NCBI GenBank assembly: GCA_963971405.1
Contig: OZ020490.1
Location: 12,200,874-12,264,873 of the forward strand
DNA: 64,000 nt
Direction: 5' to 3'
Origin: Psococerastis gibbosa
Lineage: Eukaryota > Arthropoda > Insecta > Psocodea > Psocidae
Shown: positions 39,610 to 51,460 of the stretch, piece by piece
Position numbering within the stretch: position 1 is the first letter of the stretch
Layout of the letters: each line of letters starts with the position of its first letter
Notes under the pieces: generated by a model
What the model was told of the DNA's origin: nothing
The model's input: only the letters and a program-made list of their open reading frames with translations
The model's database searches: none
Made by a program: the position numbers and the translations under genes

Positions 39610-41012
39610 GGTACATATTTAATCTCGCAACACAGGTCGCAGACACCCGCTCACAAGTCACAGTAGCGAGGAGCTGCGTTGTTAAGACTTGAAGAGTTGT
39701 AACGCTGGTTTTGATTGGTCCGTCGAGTCGAGCCATGTCTCGTAGTCTCGCTCCATGTCCCAAGGTCACAATCGTGAATAGCTCATTGGCTGAATGGCTG
39801 GCTTTGCCTCGGTCACTCACCTCCAACCCTTAACGGAGAGAGCACTGTACTGCTGTCCGCGCCGCGCCCGGTGGCCCACAGCCATTCCTTTTCTATGTAC
39901 TTCTGCTTTGCTAACTGCTAAGGAACGATATGCTTATCAGTTAAGTTTTCTTGTGAGCTTGGATACCTGTTTCATCAACCTGAAGCCTATGTAAGTGTGA
40001 TTTTCCAATAGAAATTATTATTATTGTAGGAGCTGTCTATGGATGCAGGTTTAGACCTGCATCTAAATAGCCTACTATACAGTGTACCTACTGTGGTCAT
40101 ATAAGCGAGACCTACTGTACATATACGGTATGCTGTAGGTTTAATGATCATTCTGAATTTCTGATTTATTTTGATTGGCTTTTTATATGGACGCAGGCCT
40201 ACTTTAGATTGGGCCATTGAACCTTGGCCTGGCAATGACCTCTTCATATTTGCTTTTTCGGACATTTATTATTGGTTGGTGTCGTATTGTTTTGTTATGA
40301 TTGAATTTAGACCGCCCGATGCAACCTACGCCGCGGCTATAAAAGCGGCATTGTGTCAACTTGTCCATGCACCATTGGCACAATGTACTGTATATAACCT
40401 TAGCCAAGCTCATGTAGTCTACGAGTCTACTGTTAATTAATGCTGTCGTTAAATTATACATGAATATACTTGTACATTATTATATACATATATATATATG
40501 AATACATATATACTTTAGGCCTATAATACATACAGAAAGGCCGTTTCCGACCACCGAAACTCATCCAGCCGGCAGCCACTAATATTAAGGGGAGTTTATC
40601 TCACTATAAGCTTTTGAGATTACCTACCTCCCTCTATACTTAGTGGCTGGATAAGTTCCTTTCCTTGGGCCTAAGTGTAATACAGTGTGCTAAAAAAATA
40701 TGGGACGGCTCATTTTATGATACGGTAGACTAAAATATTGTAGCTTTTATTTAATTTTAATAGTAAAATACAAAGCAACCTCAATTTTCTTGGAGTTTTG
40801 GCAAGGTACTGTACCTACCGTATATATTATACTGCGAGTACCAATTAGTAAAAATTTTATGCTACCACATTTAACATTTTACCATGTATCCCAATAATAC
40901 GGGCATTAAGGTGGTAAGATTTAGGACTAACGGCCGGAAGTAATGCTTGAAGTTTATGTGAAGGAATTAATTTTCCTGGAATTATTTGTAGTTATTTTGT
41001 TTGTTTTTACAG
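39610..41012. other. Gene-poor stretch before the repeated units
   Basis: A GC-richer patch at 39620-39850 and 40160-40440 has opposing open frames but no motif. AT-rich elsewhere, with an (AT)n-like stretch at 40482-40512. Confidence 0.35.
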
Positions 41013-41319
41013 ATACATGCCGATCGACATGCCGTAAAGTATATTATGGCATTTAGTGCTGCGTTCGTACTTAACTTCAGAATGCCCTGCAGTCAACTTT
41101 GGCCACTACAACCACGCAGTTCCGCTACGTGTCTCTCTTTGCTACCTTCCTCCTTCAGTTGCTGAGACAATAAGCTTCTGGAGCTTCGCTCTTACACTGT
41201 CTGTCAACTACAATTATTCTGTTGTGATTCGTGACCTTGTTGGAACACCTTGCCGTTGGGAGGGAGCATAAAACTTTCACCATTGCTGACACTTTCTGCT
41301 GAACTTTCGAGTCATTGAG
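41013..41319 (+). pseudogene. Exon-like unit, copy 1 (degenerate)
   Basis: Starts behind TTTGTTTGTTTTTACAG and ends at a GTGAGC donor. Shares ATACATGCCGATCG, TTTGGCCACTACAACCACGC and TTTCACCATTGCTGACA with 42604-42890. No frame is conserved among the three copies, so it is either a non-coding exon or a decayed one. What follows to about 42 kb (GAGAGAAAGGAAGCTCTTC and on) is also shared with 42.95 and 55.2 kb. Confidence 0.4.
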
Positions 41320-42139
41320 GTGAGCCGTAGTTATAGGTTTGCCAACTTACTCTATTTCAGAGTATTGTACTCTTTTTCATGCATGTGTACTCTACAAACT
41401 GAAGGTCACCTAGAGTATGCAAAAATACTCTTTTTCTGAAACATATATGCAAGAAGCAAAATATTTTTTTATGGTTTTTATAAATTTAATTAGAAATGAG
41501 CTATTTATTTAGGCCTAGATAGATTTAGATTTGCAGTGAGAAGAGTAGCTTTCAAAAAAATAAGAAATCTGGGAAAATCACAAAAAAATATTGTTTTAAA
41601 TACGGTAGGCCTAGTAAACAACTCTTAATTCGAACCCCCCAGATTAACAATACAATGTTAAAGTGTATTTTCGTCGTAATTTTGACTCATTTAACAGTAA
41701 ATATACTAAGTTCCTACTCTTTTTTTAAATACTTTACTCTTTATTTTCCTTCTCAGAAGTCAGATGTACTTTATTTTGTGAAAAAAAAAGTTGGCAGCCA
41801 TATTATATATAATATAACAATGACAATTTAATGAATATATCTGATTGATCTCTATGATTTACTTTATTATAACTATCAGAATGGTATTGAGAGAAAGGAA
41901 GCTCTTCTGCACGTGAGTTGTGCTATAGAGGGAGAAGTAATAAAAACGAAATAGGTACCGAGCAGATGGAACACTTTATAATGTCTGGTGCCACAGTCAT
42001 AGCCTATACTAAAAAAACACGACAACCTCAGGAGGGTGTAGTGACCAGACTTCTAGAGTGACAAATACTCAATTGAAGACCACTGAAGATTTAATTCATG
42101 TTTCGGATTTTCAAAATTTGTTAATACAAGAATTCGCTA

Positions 42140-42443
42140 CAGTGGCGTAGACAGGGGGGGGGGGGAGTCAGCTGGGTCTGAACCCCCCCCCCCCCAAAAT
42201 TTAGCAAACAAATTTTTTAGATATTTATTTTAAAAAATTTCCCCGTACGTCCATGAAAACGTCTTTAATATTTTTCTACTATTTTAGGAAAATGGGGGGG
42301 GGGGCGCCAAATGAACACCAGCCTTTTGAAAACCTATCGTTCCGCCACTCGTCCGTGGTACTAGTAAGTGGGCAAACTTTGTTTGTTTATTGATGTTGCT
42401 TGAAAACTGGCCCCCCCTCCTCAAATGTCTGGGTACGCTGCTG
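42140..42443. mobile_element. hAT-like MITE, CAGTGGCGTAG family
   Basis: 304 bp, ends CAGTGGCGTAGACAGGGGGG and GGGTACGCTGCTG, flanked by ATTCGCTA (42132-42139) and CTTCGCTA (42444-42451), seven of eight matching. G, C and G runs inside. Confidence 0.8.
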
Positions 42444-42603
42444 CTTCGCTACCTACTACCGTTAAAATTAAGCAGCTAGCCTTCAACAAAGTGGGTTCCA
42501 TCCTGATGCTAGCTTCAAATTCCCTTTCCTCCCTTTACATATGCTTTAAGTTTATGTGAAGGAATTTTCTGCAATTATTTAGATATTTTGTTTGTTTTTA
42601 CAG

Positions 42604-42890
42604 ATACATGCCGATCGGCATGCCTTATATTAGTGCTGCGTTCATACTCAACTTCAGACGGCCGTACAGTCACCTTAAAGAACTTTGGCCACTACAACCA
42701 CGCAGCTCCGCGACTTGTCTCTCGTCGCCTGCACTTTTCACCTCCAGTTGCTTCCGTGGCTGCGTTCCTACACTGTCTGCCAGCTATTATTGTGCTGGGA
42801 TGATCCGTGAACCTGTTCGAACGCCTTGCCTTTATGAGGCAGCACCCAACTTTCACCATTGCTGACACACAGCTGATTCGAGCCATTGAG
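42604..42890 (+). pseudogene. Exon-like unit, copy 2
   Basis: Acceptor TTTGTTTTTACAG and donor GTAAGC are well formed. One frame reads RQHPTFTIADTQLIRAIE up to the donor but stops upstream at TGA; an 85-codon frame in another phase ends before the donor. The sister copies do not keep either frame. Confidence 0.4.
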
Positions 42891-43229
42891 GTAAGCCGTA
42901 AGACCTATAAGATAAATTATAAATATTATGACTATATTAATTTTATAGAGCGAAACGGAGCTATTCAGCACGTGAGTTGTGTAATAGAGAGACAAGTAAT
43001 AAAAATGAAATATATACCGAACTGATAGAGCACTTTATAATGTCAGCTAGGTACCACAAATTATAATTTCAAAAAACACGCCGTATCACAACAAACCCAG
43101 GGGCGTCTAGGCCAATGAAGGTCTGGTACAGGATCCTATCTCTTGGTCATTGCACTATTTGAGATATTGGGGTTAGCAACACAGCCAGCCGCCGTTTCTC
43201 CCTTACCCATGAAGGTAAGCGTTGGGTGG

Positions 43230-43500
43230 GACTCGTATCTGTACTTGGTTTAGTCATGCTTTCGCCTGATTCATTGTGTCAATGGTAAGCTTGCCTCAGC
43301 TTGTCCACGATCTGTTTTAGTCGGTGTAGGTTGACATCGAAAAATCGTGCCAGTTTGCCAATGGCCAAACATTCAAACGGAAACAATACAATGTCCGAAA
43401 TCGAAGGGGTCGTTGGCATTGGACAAGGGACCTATATGGGCGACAATAATAATAAGTAGGTCTGGGTCCATAAAAAATAAAATGTAAGAAGTCCTTAAAA
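43230..43500 (-). mobile_element. SINE-like insertion private to copy A
   Basis: 271 bp flanked by AAGCGTTGGGTGG at 43217-43229 and 43501-43513. Copy B has AAGCGTTGCGTGC once at the matching place (about 55.81 kb), the empty site. The sequence is the complement of the repeat at 14396-14645. Confidence 0.85.
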
Positions 43501-43640
43501 AAGCGTTGGGTGGATTTTTTTCCTTTTATGTCGATTTTGAATAGACCTTCCCTTTAATTACCAACGGGACTATTCCTGACCTTGCTCATTATTTTACTAC
43601 GTATCCAATTAAATCCCTGTTTATTATCCCGGTCTTGCCG

Positions 43641-43905
43641 CAGGCGCGGATCTACTGGGGGGGGGGGCGGCTATGGGGTTCCTCAAAATGCGTAAGCCCC
43701 CACTATTTCAGTCTTATTTTTCACACATTTTCTCCCGGGGGAGATCCCCGGGCCCCACTTGCGCTCGATTGTATTAATAACCTATAATATAGAACCCTTA
43801 TTGCTCTGAAAATGCGTAAAACCCCAATATTTCAGCCCTATTTTTCAAAAACATTTCGTATTAAATCTTAGCCCCCTCCTTGCTCTCATTCGAGATCCGC
43901 GCCTG
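43641..43905. mobile_element. hAT-like MITE private to copy A
   Basis: 265 bp, ends CAGGCGCGGATCTACTGGGG and CGAGATCCGCGCCTG. Flanks CCCGGTCTTGCCG and GGTGTTGGTGTCCCC correspond to the uninterrupted CCCGGCATTGGTATCCCC in copy B (about 55.94 kb). Confidence 0.85.
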
Positions 43906-44478
43906 GGTGTTGGTGTCCCCAAATCACGTTAAATCCCCCTCGAGTTTGGAGTCGTCATTTGCACAAAATTAATGACTACCATATGTATGCCAGGTTCAGG
44001 GTTGGATTCTCAAAGCCCAACCAATTGTTACGACTTTCGGTGTTCCTCGTCGTATTGATAAAATTAACGCAACATAATTCTGTAGCGTGTAAGTCAAGCT
44101 TACGTGTGAAACAATTAAGAGGCAATCGGAGTTGGACGGAGAAAAAACCTTACCGGTGTTAAAAAAATCAAATTTCACTAGAAAATTCATAACTGGCCAT
44201 TGGGTCTTAGTGACGGTCACACTATAAATGTCGAAATGTAGGGGAACATTTATTTTATTGTATGGCATCTCACCACGATGGATATTTACTGCAGAATTGG
44301 ATATTATTACAATTGGCATTTAAAAAAAGAGAATATAAATTCTCATGTTTCCCTGTCTATACCAGTGAGGGCATTATGCAGGTTTTGGGGGACAAAACAC
44401 TTGGAAAAAAGGCTGCCATTGCTATTTTAATATCACTTTTATTTTATTTTTTTAGTTATTATTATTTTTTTTTTTCAG

Positions 44479-44687
44479 AAAGATGCCGTGGTCAAGCTGA
44501 TATAAGCGGGACATATATTGGGAAGCAACAACTACTGAACATGATACTGAACACAAGCGATAACATCCCTTATAGAGCTGTCGTCATGATAGAGGAGGTA
44601 CAACCAGTCAGCAACAGACCTTTCTCTTTAGGCTGTCGTGCCACAACGCTTTTCCATCATTACTCCGGATGCGAGGATCCAAACCAG
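44479..44687 (+). CDS. Exon-like block in copy A (cysteine-containing, uncertain)
   Basis: Between TTTTTTTTCAG and GTAGGT, phase 2 to 0, one frame stays open: RCRGQADISGTYIGKQQL, then NIPYRAVVMIEEVQPVSN, then FSLGCRATTLFHHYSGCEDP. It can continue into 46085 as SGCRARCEAAVFIRRGCT before a stop. The equivalent at 56479-56671 has extra bases near its start and an in-frame stop at YS*C. The copies together suggest an original frame EDAVVEAADIS that is shifted here. Treat as a decaying exon; family unknown. Confidence 0.3.
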
Positions 44688-44689
44688 GT

Positions 44690-45530
44690 AGGTTATGTAG
44701 GCCTATTAGTATTTTACGTTTAGGTATTATACTACTAATAAAAAATAATGGTGAAAAAAAAATGCAATAGTTTACAACTTTCTTCCTGAACATATAAAAT
44801 CAATAACCGTACTCAACCAATTCAAGTCAGCCATTACTAAATTTCTGAAGGAAAATTATAGCACAATATTAACAATAATAAAAACCTAATAATATACCGT
44901 AAACCTTCTTTTAAAGTTAAAAATTTTCTTTTAAATTCATAAAATACTTTCCTTAATTATTACATTGTCATCAATCATCGTTTCGAATAAATTAGTTTAA
45001 CGTTAGCAATTAAGCATAGGCCTACTTAGTTAATTATAATTAATTTTACTACAAGGTCAGTTTAGTTTAGTTTTGTTAGAAGTAGTTAGTAGATCACGTA
45101 GTGTTAGTTGTTATTCTTAATTCAATAATTTCTATTTTTTAAGTTTCAATAAATCAAGGGTTCAGCGCGGGTTTATCCCTTAGAGCCCTTATCATGAAAA
45201 AATGTAATAATGTAAAAATGTATTGTATTGAAGGAAATAAATAAAATTTGTATTTGTATTTATTTGTATTTTTCATCACTCACCTTCATAAGGTCATACC
45301 CATGCATCTGAAACATATTATGCAGCATGCACCATATGTATGAATACGGTACAGGGTGATGGGTGATGATGATCTTCTCCTGGCGGGTACGTGTTCATTC
45401 AGAAGTAAAGAACCTGAAGACCACTTATTGAGCTGGTATGGGACCGTATTTGAGCCAAGATAAGAGAAAAATGCGGTTTTTCTGTGCCGGTCACTCTTTT
45501 GTCCTGGGGATGGGAAACTGGTAAATATGC
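44690..45530. other. AT-rich part of copy A without features
   Basis: No exon supported. A microsatellite-like TTTGTATTTGTATTTATTTG lies at about 45248-45270. Confidence 0.35.
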
Positions 45531-45990
45531 CTACTTACTACTCCTTGGCGCTACGGCCCGTGAGGGGCCTTGGCCTGCTCTACCACACCGCACCAGTCAT
45601 CGACGCCAAGGCAAGATCCACCTCGACGTCGTCCACCCACTCGCCTTCTCCCTTGGGGCACTCTTGTTGGCCTATTGGCCGGCATTCGCTCCGCGTGCCT
45701 TAGCCACCCGATGGGGGCTCTCTTGATTTTGGCAACAATCGGAGGTTCTTGTTTTATCGAGTTGAGCTCGTCATTTCTACGGATACGCCACTCTCTCTCT
45801 GGCCCTCCCTCTCTTCCTGATTTTGCATTGGTCCATACACCTTTCGGATTATCTTGCGCTTCCTTCTTTCAAGCAGCTCCTCACTCCTTCGCGTCATATG
45901 TGCCTATGTCTCACACCCTTAAGGTACACACTCCTGGGTTAATTGATAGAGTAGGCCGAAAGGTCAAAGATTCGCCCACATGGAAAATAA
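45530..45990 (-). mobile_element. LINE 3' end in copy A
   Basis: Minus-strand LINE tail: CTTGGCGCTACGGCCCGTGA, GGCCTTGGCCTGCTC, GATACGCCACTCTCTCT. Also present in copy B, so it was inserted before the duplication. Confidence 0.65.
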
Positions 45991-46084
45991 AGAAAGTTGC
46001 TTCTCTTTCTTCTGACTTATACTTTTGAATAGAAATAGAGGTGATAGGCCATTTTTAACCTTTTTCCAATTTTTGTTGTTTCAG

Positions 46085-46370
46085 TCTGGCTGCAGAGCAA
46101 GATGTGAAGCAGCAGTCTTCATCAGGCGCGGGTGCACCTCCACCCCCCTTCTGACCTTATCGACGAGTGAGATCATCATCATCATCATCAAGTAATCGTC
46201 ATCAGCATTACCATCATCAGACTGTAGCTCAGCGTCGTCACCCCTCCTAGTCAACCTCGCCGTGTAGACCGCAGAGCACGCAAATCCAATTGTTATTTGT
46301 AAACTGGTGGCAGGATATTCACACAGTGATTTGGGCTGCCAGCACTTAGGCCATGGCGGCTCTTTCAAAG
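46085..46370 (+). CDS. Conserved exon-like block with start codon (candidate gene, exon 1)
   Basis: Acceptor TTTTGTTGTTTCAG and donor GTACCT are kept in both copies, as is the context CCATGGCGGC at the end. If translated from ATG 46353 the exon contributes MAALSK. It could join 47289-47385 and 51273-51460 in phase for about 105 residues. The upstream CAT/ATG repeat region is low complexity. Confidence 0.25.
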
Positions 46371-47288
46371 GTACCTCCTAATATGTTTTAATATCTTATG
46401 GTGTTTCCGAGTTGCAATATTTCTTCCATAGCTACCGCTCACTCAAGTCCTATAAATCTAAAATACTTTCTTCGTATACCTTAGAAGAGAAGTATCGGGA
46501 AACTTTAACACCCATTCAATCTCTGCTCTAAAGAGCATTGGAGCGCAAAAAAGACTTGTAGCCTACAAAATTTACATAGTGTATATTTTAGGTGGGGGGG
46601 GGGGAAATTACGATAACACAACAGGATAAACTAATCCAGAGTAAAAAAAAATACAACTTTACTCTGTATCAAAACTAAAACAAAACAAATGATTTTTAGA
46701 TTTTCAATTCTTTCATCATGTGAAAGGTTCATCAGGATATGTTTTCGTCTAGCATTTGCAATAATGAGCCGGAATTAATCCCTGTTGACGTAGGCTGTTT
46801 TTTCAGTTCAGTACATTTTGCTATTTTGCTAGACTGCCCCCCCCCCCCCCCCAAGTATTACATCAATCACTTACCCCTGCTCTGCGATTCAGTTCTACTA
46901 TCATTGGAAATTTTCAATATACTCCAACAAAAAAAACTAGACACTTTCATTTCTCAAGAAAATGCAAGCCTGAGTCATGCCTTATTCATGACACCTGCCC
47001 CCCGTCGCGGCACCCCTGACTTGGGTAAAGAGACCATAAAACATCTACAGTAGATTAGGTAGTGGGAAACTAGACATGGATTCCCAGTAGGTCCTAAGTC
47101 ATGCCTTACTCATTATACATGAAACCTGCCCCTCTTCGCGGCGCCCCTGCTATGAGTAAAGGGACCATAAAACGTCCACAGTAGATTAGTAGGAAACTTG
47201 ACATGGGAATGCCTGCAGGTCCTACATCATGCCTTACAGTATACATGTTGTGTATGACATAGCATACGCATATTCTACGACTTATCAG

Positions 47289-47385
47289 CATTTCATGCCG
47301 TCCTCAGATTTCAGCAGCTTTGAAGACTGCGCTGCCATTCTTGATTTGCTGAATCTAATGTGCCCAGAGTTACGGTCTATTGATG
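47289..47385 (+). CDS. Candidate gene exon 2
   Basis: 97 bases after CGACTTATCAG and before GTAAG, encoding MPSSDFSSFEDCAAILDLLN then LMCPELRSID. In copy B (about 58815-58910) the same words occur with one extra base near the end, which breaks the frame there. Weak acceptor pyrimidine tract. Confidence 0.25.
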
Positions 47386-48700
47386 GTAAGATTCGAAAGC
47401 GTCAGTTACGATTTGGTTTATCAGCTGCAGTTGCGTGCTGTCTGCGTTGTTAGGCCAGGCAAGGTCTTCTTCTTAAGGGACTGGGGAAGATCTTTTAACG
47501 TGATTTCCAAAAGATTGCTTCGCAAAATGAATTACAGCTTACCTATAAGGTCTTCAAGGGCTAATTTAACTTAAGTTTGGAATGCGATGTTGTATTTGAA
47601 GTCGACTATTGGAATGAGGCAGTTAAGGGCAAGAGTTGTGTGTTGAACTAACGATCGCAGCTGTGCGCAGGCAATTTAGACCATTCGGATGAACAGTTCA
47701 CCTGGATAACGCCAGACAGAAAATAGACGAAGGTCTGCATGACTCAATATCTTTGATTAATAAAAAAAATTGTTTCTAGAATAGGCAGCTGCGTGTCTTG
47801 GGAGTCTATATAAGGTCAGGTGAAGTGACTGTGAAATGGGAAGAAAGAAGTGTAGCCGTTCTGAAGTGCTTTACATTAGGTCTTTGGTAAAGTGAAGTGA
47901 TGTCAAGTGAAGTGAAGGTGAATTGTAGGGTTTAGACTCTCGCCGCCACCCAGCTGCCTTTCCTAACAGCAACAACAACAGCATCTCCTTCTCTGCTCTT
48001 CTGTCGGGCATGCACTCTAGATTTGGTCTGGTCGCCGAAGTATACTTGTCTTGGACTCCGGTGCGATCTTTGGCTCGCTATGCAAGTCTCTACCTAATTG
48101 CTGGTCCTTATTACACAGCTGAACTCTCCAATGATCATGGCACTGGTCAGGCCACTGGTGTTTAAGAAAATTCCAATATGAAACTTCAGTTACTCACTCC
48201 ATTCCAAACTGAATTTGAACTATTGTCTATTAACTTGTTGCTTGAGATTTGATTCGAATTGTCCGACAACCATGTGAATGCATGCGTATGGTTGTCTTGT
48301 TCATCCCAGATACCATGGAACAGCTTAACTTTTGAAGAACTTTTACGTTGCCAGAGTTCAGGTTGCGAAGAGTCCTCTTCTGATAAACACGTTTTAAGGA
48401 AGCTATACTCGGCGCGTCTTAGGAAGTTGATCTGCAACTGGTATACTTCGGGGACTGTGCCACACAGAAGCCGCCGGTGAATTAAGTCGTTACTGAGCTG
48501 AATCTTATATAATTAATAGGACAGTAGCTTGTAAGGCACATTAGATTAAGCGCGCTGAGAATGAAGAGCGTGGCTTTTAAAGCTGTTGTACTCAGAGGCG
48601 GTGTGCGCTGTTGGTTTATCGTAGAGTAGCGTGTAATGGCAAACACAACTTGAATATTGTAGGCCTACAAGGCATGATGTGGGATGAGTCAGGATTTCCC
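47386..48700. repeat. Highly conserved block of the duplication
   Basis: Nearly identical to 58911-60240. Contains a TATA-like TCTATATAAGGTCAGG (47806-47821) about 130 bp before a CAGCAACAACAACAGC stretch. Several short open frames are shared by both copies, but their differences are mostly amino-acid changing, which argues against coding. A promoter or non-coding RNA is possible. Confidence 0.4.
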
Positions 48701-48845
48701 AGTTTAGTCTCCTACAGATGCTTTGGATGTGTTGGTCCTAATACTGTAATGTTGGGGTGGTCATGACATAATGGAGGCACGTACAGTATATAGGGTGACC
48801 AGATATGAAAATCAGAATTTTTTAAATTGGGTGAAAAGTATACGC

Positions 48846-49100
48846 CAGTGGCGTAACAAAAAGGTATTAACTTACGCATGGCTTAAGAGCCCCAGGCCAA
48901 ATGGGGCCCCCGCAGAATGGGAAAAAATACGTAATTTTTTTGGGGATTTTCTGGAAAAATAATTATGTAAATTTAAAAAAAAAATCTAATTTAAGAAAAG
49001 AAAATGAAAGTAGGCCTAGTATAATTGCAAAAAATTTTAGGGGGGGCCCCACTACTCGGTCTTGCATAAAAGGGTCCCCAAAAATTGGTTACGCCACTGG
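48846..49100. mobile_element. hAT-like MITE, present in both copies
   Basis: 255 bp, ends CAGTGGCGTAACAAA and GGTTACGCCACTG, flanks share GTATA. The copy B equivalent is 60512-60753. Inserted before the duplication. Confidence 0.7.
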
Positions 49101-49124
49101 TATAACAAAGTATAACTGACTGAC

Positions 49125-49497
49125 AGTGGCGGTAGTCAAGAGGGGTTCGCTGGGTCTGGAAAATTTGGCAGAATAGTACATTTTCTTCAATTTTTAATAA
49201 ACATTTCCCGAGCCCCCCTTAGGCCTCCCGAACCCTTGGGTGCCTGCCCATTTAAGATCAGTAAGGGCATTTAAGATCGTGCCCCCTAATAAGAAACTGC
49301 GTGCGTCCATAAGAACGGCTTTCCTCTTTTTCTACATATTTACGAAAAAAAAGGGGGCCCCAAATGAAACACCGCTCCCTTCGAAAACCTATCGTTACAC
49401 CACGGGTCTGAGGTACTCGTAAGTGGGCAAACTGTTGCATATGATATATTGATGTTGCATGGAAACCGGACCCCAATACATTCTGGCTACGCCACTG
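49125..49497. mobile_element. Second hAT-like MITE, present in both copies
   Basis: 373 bp, ends CAGTGGCGGTAGTC and GGCTACGCCACTG. It lies 24 bp after the first. In copy B (60780-61150) the flanks TGGTTTGT and CGGTTTGA still match at six of eight. Confidence 0.7.
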
Positions 49498-49499
49498 CG

Positions 49500-51270
49500 G
49501 TTTGAGAAAAGATCGGTCCGCGCTAGTTCCCTACAATAACCGAAGTTCTTCAATTACAATGATGTCTCACCATAGCCTCTTATTAACAATCGCCGAGTCA
49601 GTGATTTGTATATTTTGGTTCCACTTCATGCCTCTATGCTGAAAAAAAAAGTTTCCTCGTAACGTACGCGCTGTATACAAGTCAATGATTTATTGGGGGG
49701 GGGGGGGGGGGGGGTTGGCTCAATTTTAGCTATAAAATCTAAAATAAACTCTTGCAACCGAGGTGGTGCTTTAACTTAACTAAGCGAGTAACATTTAGTT
49801 TTGCCTAGAAGCCCGAGTATTCCGTAAGCCTAGTTCTAGGTACTGTTTATGAAGAGATAGTTATTTTTTTTATAAGCAAGCATGGATAATGCAGAACATG
49901 GGTTTTGGGGGGTTCACAGTTTACACTACTCCGATGCAATTTTTTTTTTTAATGTCATTAAAATTAAAAATTTTATTAAGCAATTCATAGCCAAAACAGT
50001 ACTCTTCTTCTTCAATTATTATTGTATCCTGTTTATTCTCATTCCTTACGCAGGACATAACTATATACATGATGGGGAGAGTATAGTCTACCAGCCCTTA
50101 GCCAGCAGAGGTGAAGTAACCTCAATATGTTGAAAACTCCATTCTATCTAGTGTACTCTGAAAATATTTCGGGGGGGGGGGGGGATTGCCGCTATAAGCA
50201 GCAGCATTTATATGCCGTGACTCCATTTAAGCAATCTTCCTGGCAGAAACGTTTTTACTTTCGTTGGATCATGGTGTGGTACGTTAAACACAACCAGTAT
50301 ACAAATAGGTGACAGAATTAGAGAGGATGGTCACCCTGCTCTTTTGTGTCGCCATTGGCCGAGAGGAGGTGGCATGTTATTTGGACTGAGAATATAGGCT
50401 ACTTGACAGTGTTGTAACAACAAATTAATATATAAAAAGCTAGATAAGGTAAGCAGTAATAGTTCAATACAGGTTTTTGCGTGACAAATGTAAATATTAA
50501 AAAAAAACAAGAGCCAAAACGCCAACAGACATGATTAACACGAAAATGACGTAGCCGTCCAATTGTCACGATAAGGTGAGGGTCAACTGCCCCCCCCCCC
50601 CCCCCCGCGGTAGTATCAAATGACGGCACACTCCAATCTTACGAGAAGCTTTTTAACCATTAAACTGACATTGATAAGAAAAATATGTTTCTCCTTTAGT
50701 ACTGAATAATGTTTTTTTTTTTAAGGAAAAATAATGATTTTAAGGAACCGAAATGAATTTACTAATGCATTGTCAAGTAGCCTATTGTAGTAGGTACCTA
50801 CCAGTAAGGCGACGCCAGGGAGGGGCAGGGGTGCAATCCGCTGCCTAGAGCCTGCTTTAGGAGTCCTGTCCCCACCTTTAGAATTGTTCCGTTGGTACGG
50901 CAAAATATGCACAATGTGATCTGAGAACAACTTACCTATTTAAAAATAAATAAATAAATTACGAAATTACTTTGTAAGGGGGTGGGGACGCATCCCTTGC
51001 CCCCCTAGCTGAAATCCTGGCGTCGCCCTTGCCGACCGGTACCCGATATTATAATACAGTTGCATTTGTTTCCTTAAAGCAATAGGCCTACACTGTACAT
51101 TAATCCATACAAAAACAAGAGAAGTAAAAAATGACGGGCTTATACAAAAAATTCGTAAGAAAATTTAATAATGCCCAATTCCCACCAGACCATGACATGT
51201 TCTATGAAGTCATTCATTGTTGAAAAAGTTTTGTTACTTAAATGTAAAAACTACACTTTTCTTCTACTTT
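49500..51270. repeat. Copy A right part: poly-G tracts and MITE fragments
   Basis: G-run of 18 at 49695-49713. GAGGTGAAGTAACCTCAAT plus a G-run at 50108-50186 belongs to the 27.28-kb family. A C-run lies at 50590. Matches copy B 61.15-62.3 kb throughout. No exon. Confidence 0.5.
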
Positions 51271-51272
51271 AG

Positions 51273-51460
51273 ATATGCCTAATACTTATGTATGTCATGT
51301 TCTGGACGTGAACTACCGTACACTTAATTTCATCGAACCTTTCCCCCAAATACAAGTTTCAAAAAAACTTGTTTCAAACGTTATCACCCGTTTTCTGCAT
51401 TCAGCAGCCCTAGGAAGCCTCATATATTTAGATGCCTACATTACAGTAACCACGTCCTAA
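51273..51460 (+). CDS. Candidate gene terminal exon
   Basis: After a long pyrimidine tract (ACTTTTCTTCTACTTTAG) the frame reads MPNTYVCHVLDVNYRTLNFI, EPFPQIQVSKKLVSNV, then a stop at 51458-51460. The phase fits exon 2 at 47289. Copy B keeps the acceptor but has an internal insertion and is then cut by an LTR element. Unrecognised; could be chance. Confidence 0.3.

Larger units (their letters stand above)
42590..51320 (+). repeat. Tandem-duplication copy A (~8.7 kb)
   Basis: Colinear with copy B at about 53,741-62,415, offset 11-12 kb. Anchors: GGAGTCGTCATTTGCACAAA at 43.95/55.98, TTGGCGCTACGGC at 45.5/57.0, CCATGGCGGC at 46.35/57.89, TATATAAGGTCAGG at 47.81/59.33, GGACGTGAACTA at 51.30/62.40. 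Identity looks highest across 46.1-48.7 kb (only a few percent different) and lower in the flanks. The left edge overlaps two tandem exon-like units. Confidence 0.85.

Noticed and set aside
44479..44687. IL-17 or cystine-knot cytokine for the cysteine-containing block
   Set aside because: Cysteine spacing does not match either fold and the frame is uncertain; no family name is justified.
47380..47574. 64-codon frame, also at 58903-59097 in copy B
   Set aside because: Nearly all differences between the copies are amino-acid changing, and the frame starts across the donor of a better exon candidate.
47940..48166. Shared open frame in both duplication copies (MHSRFGLVAEVYLSWT...)
   Set aside because: Of five codon differences between the copies four change the residue, so there is no sign of selection on the protein; no start or splice context.
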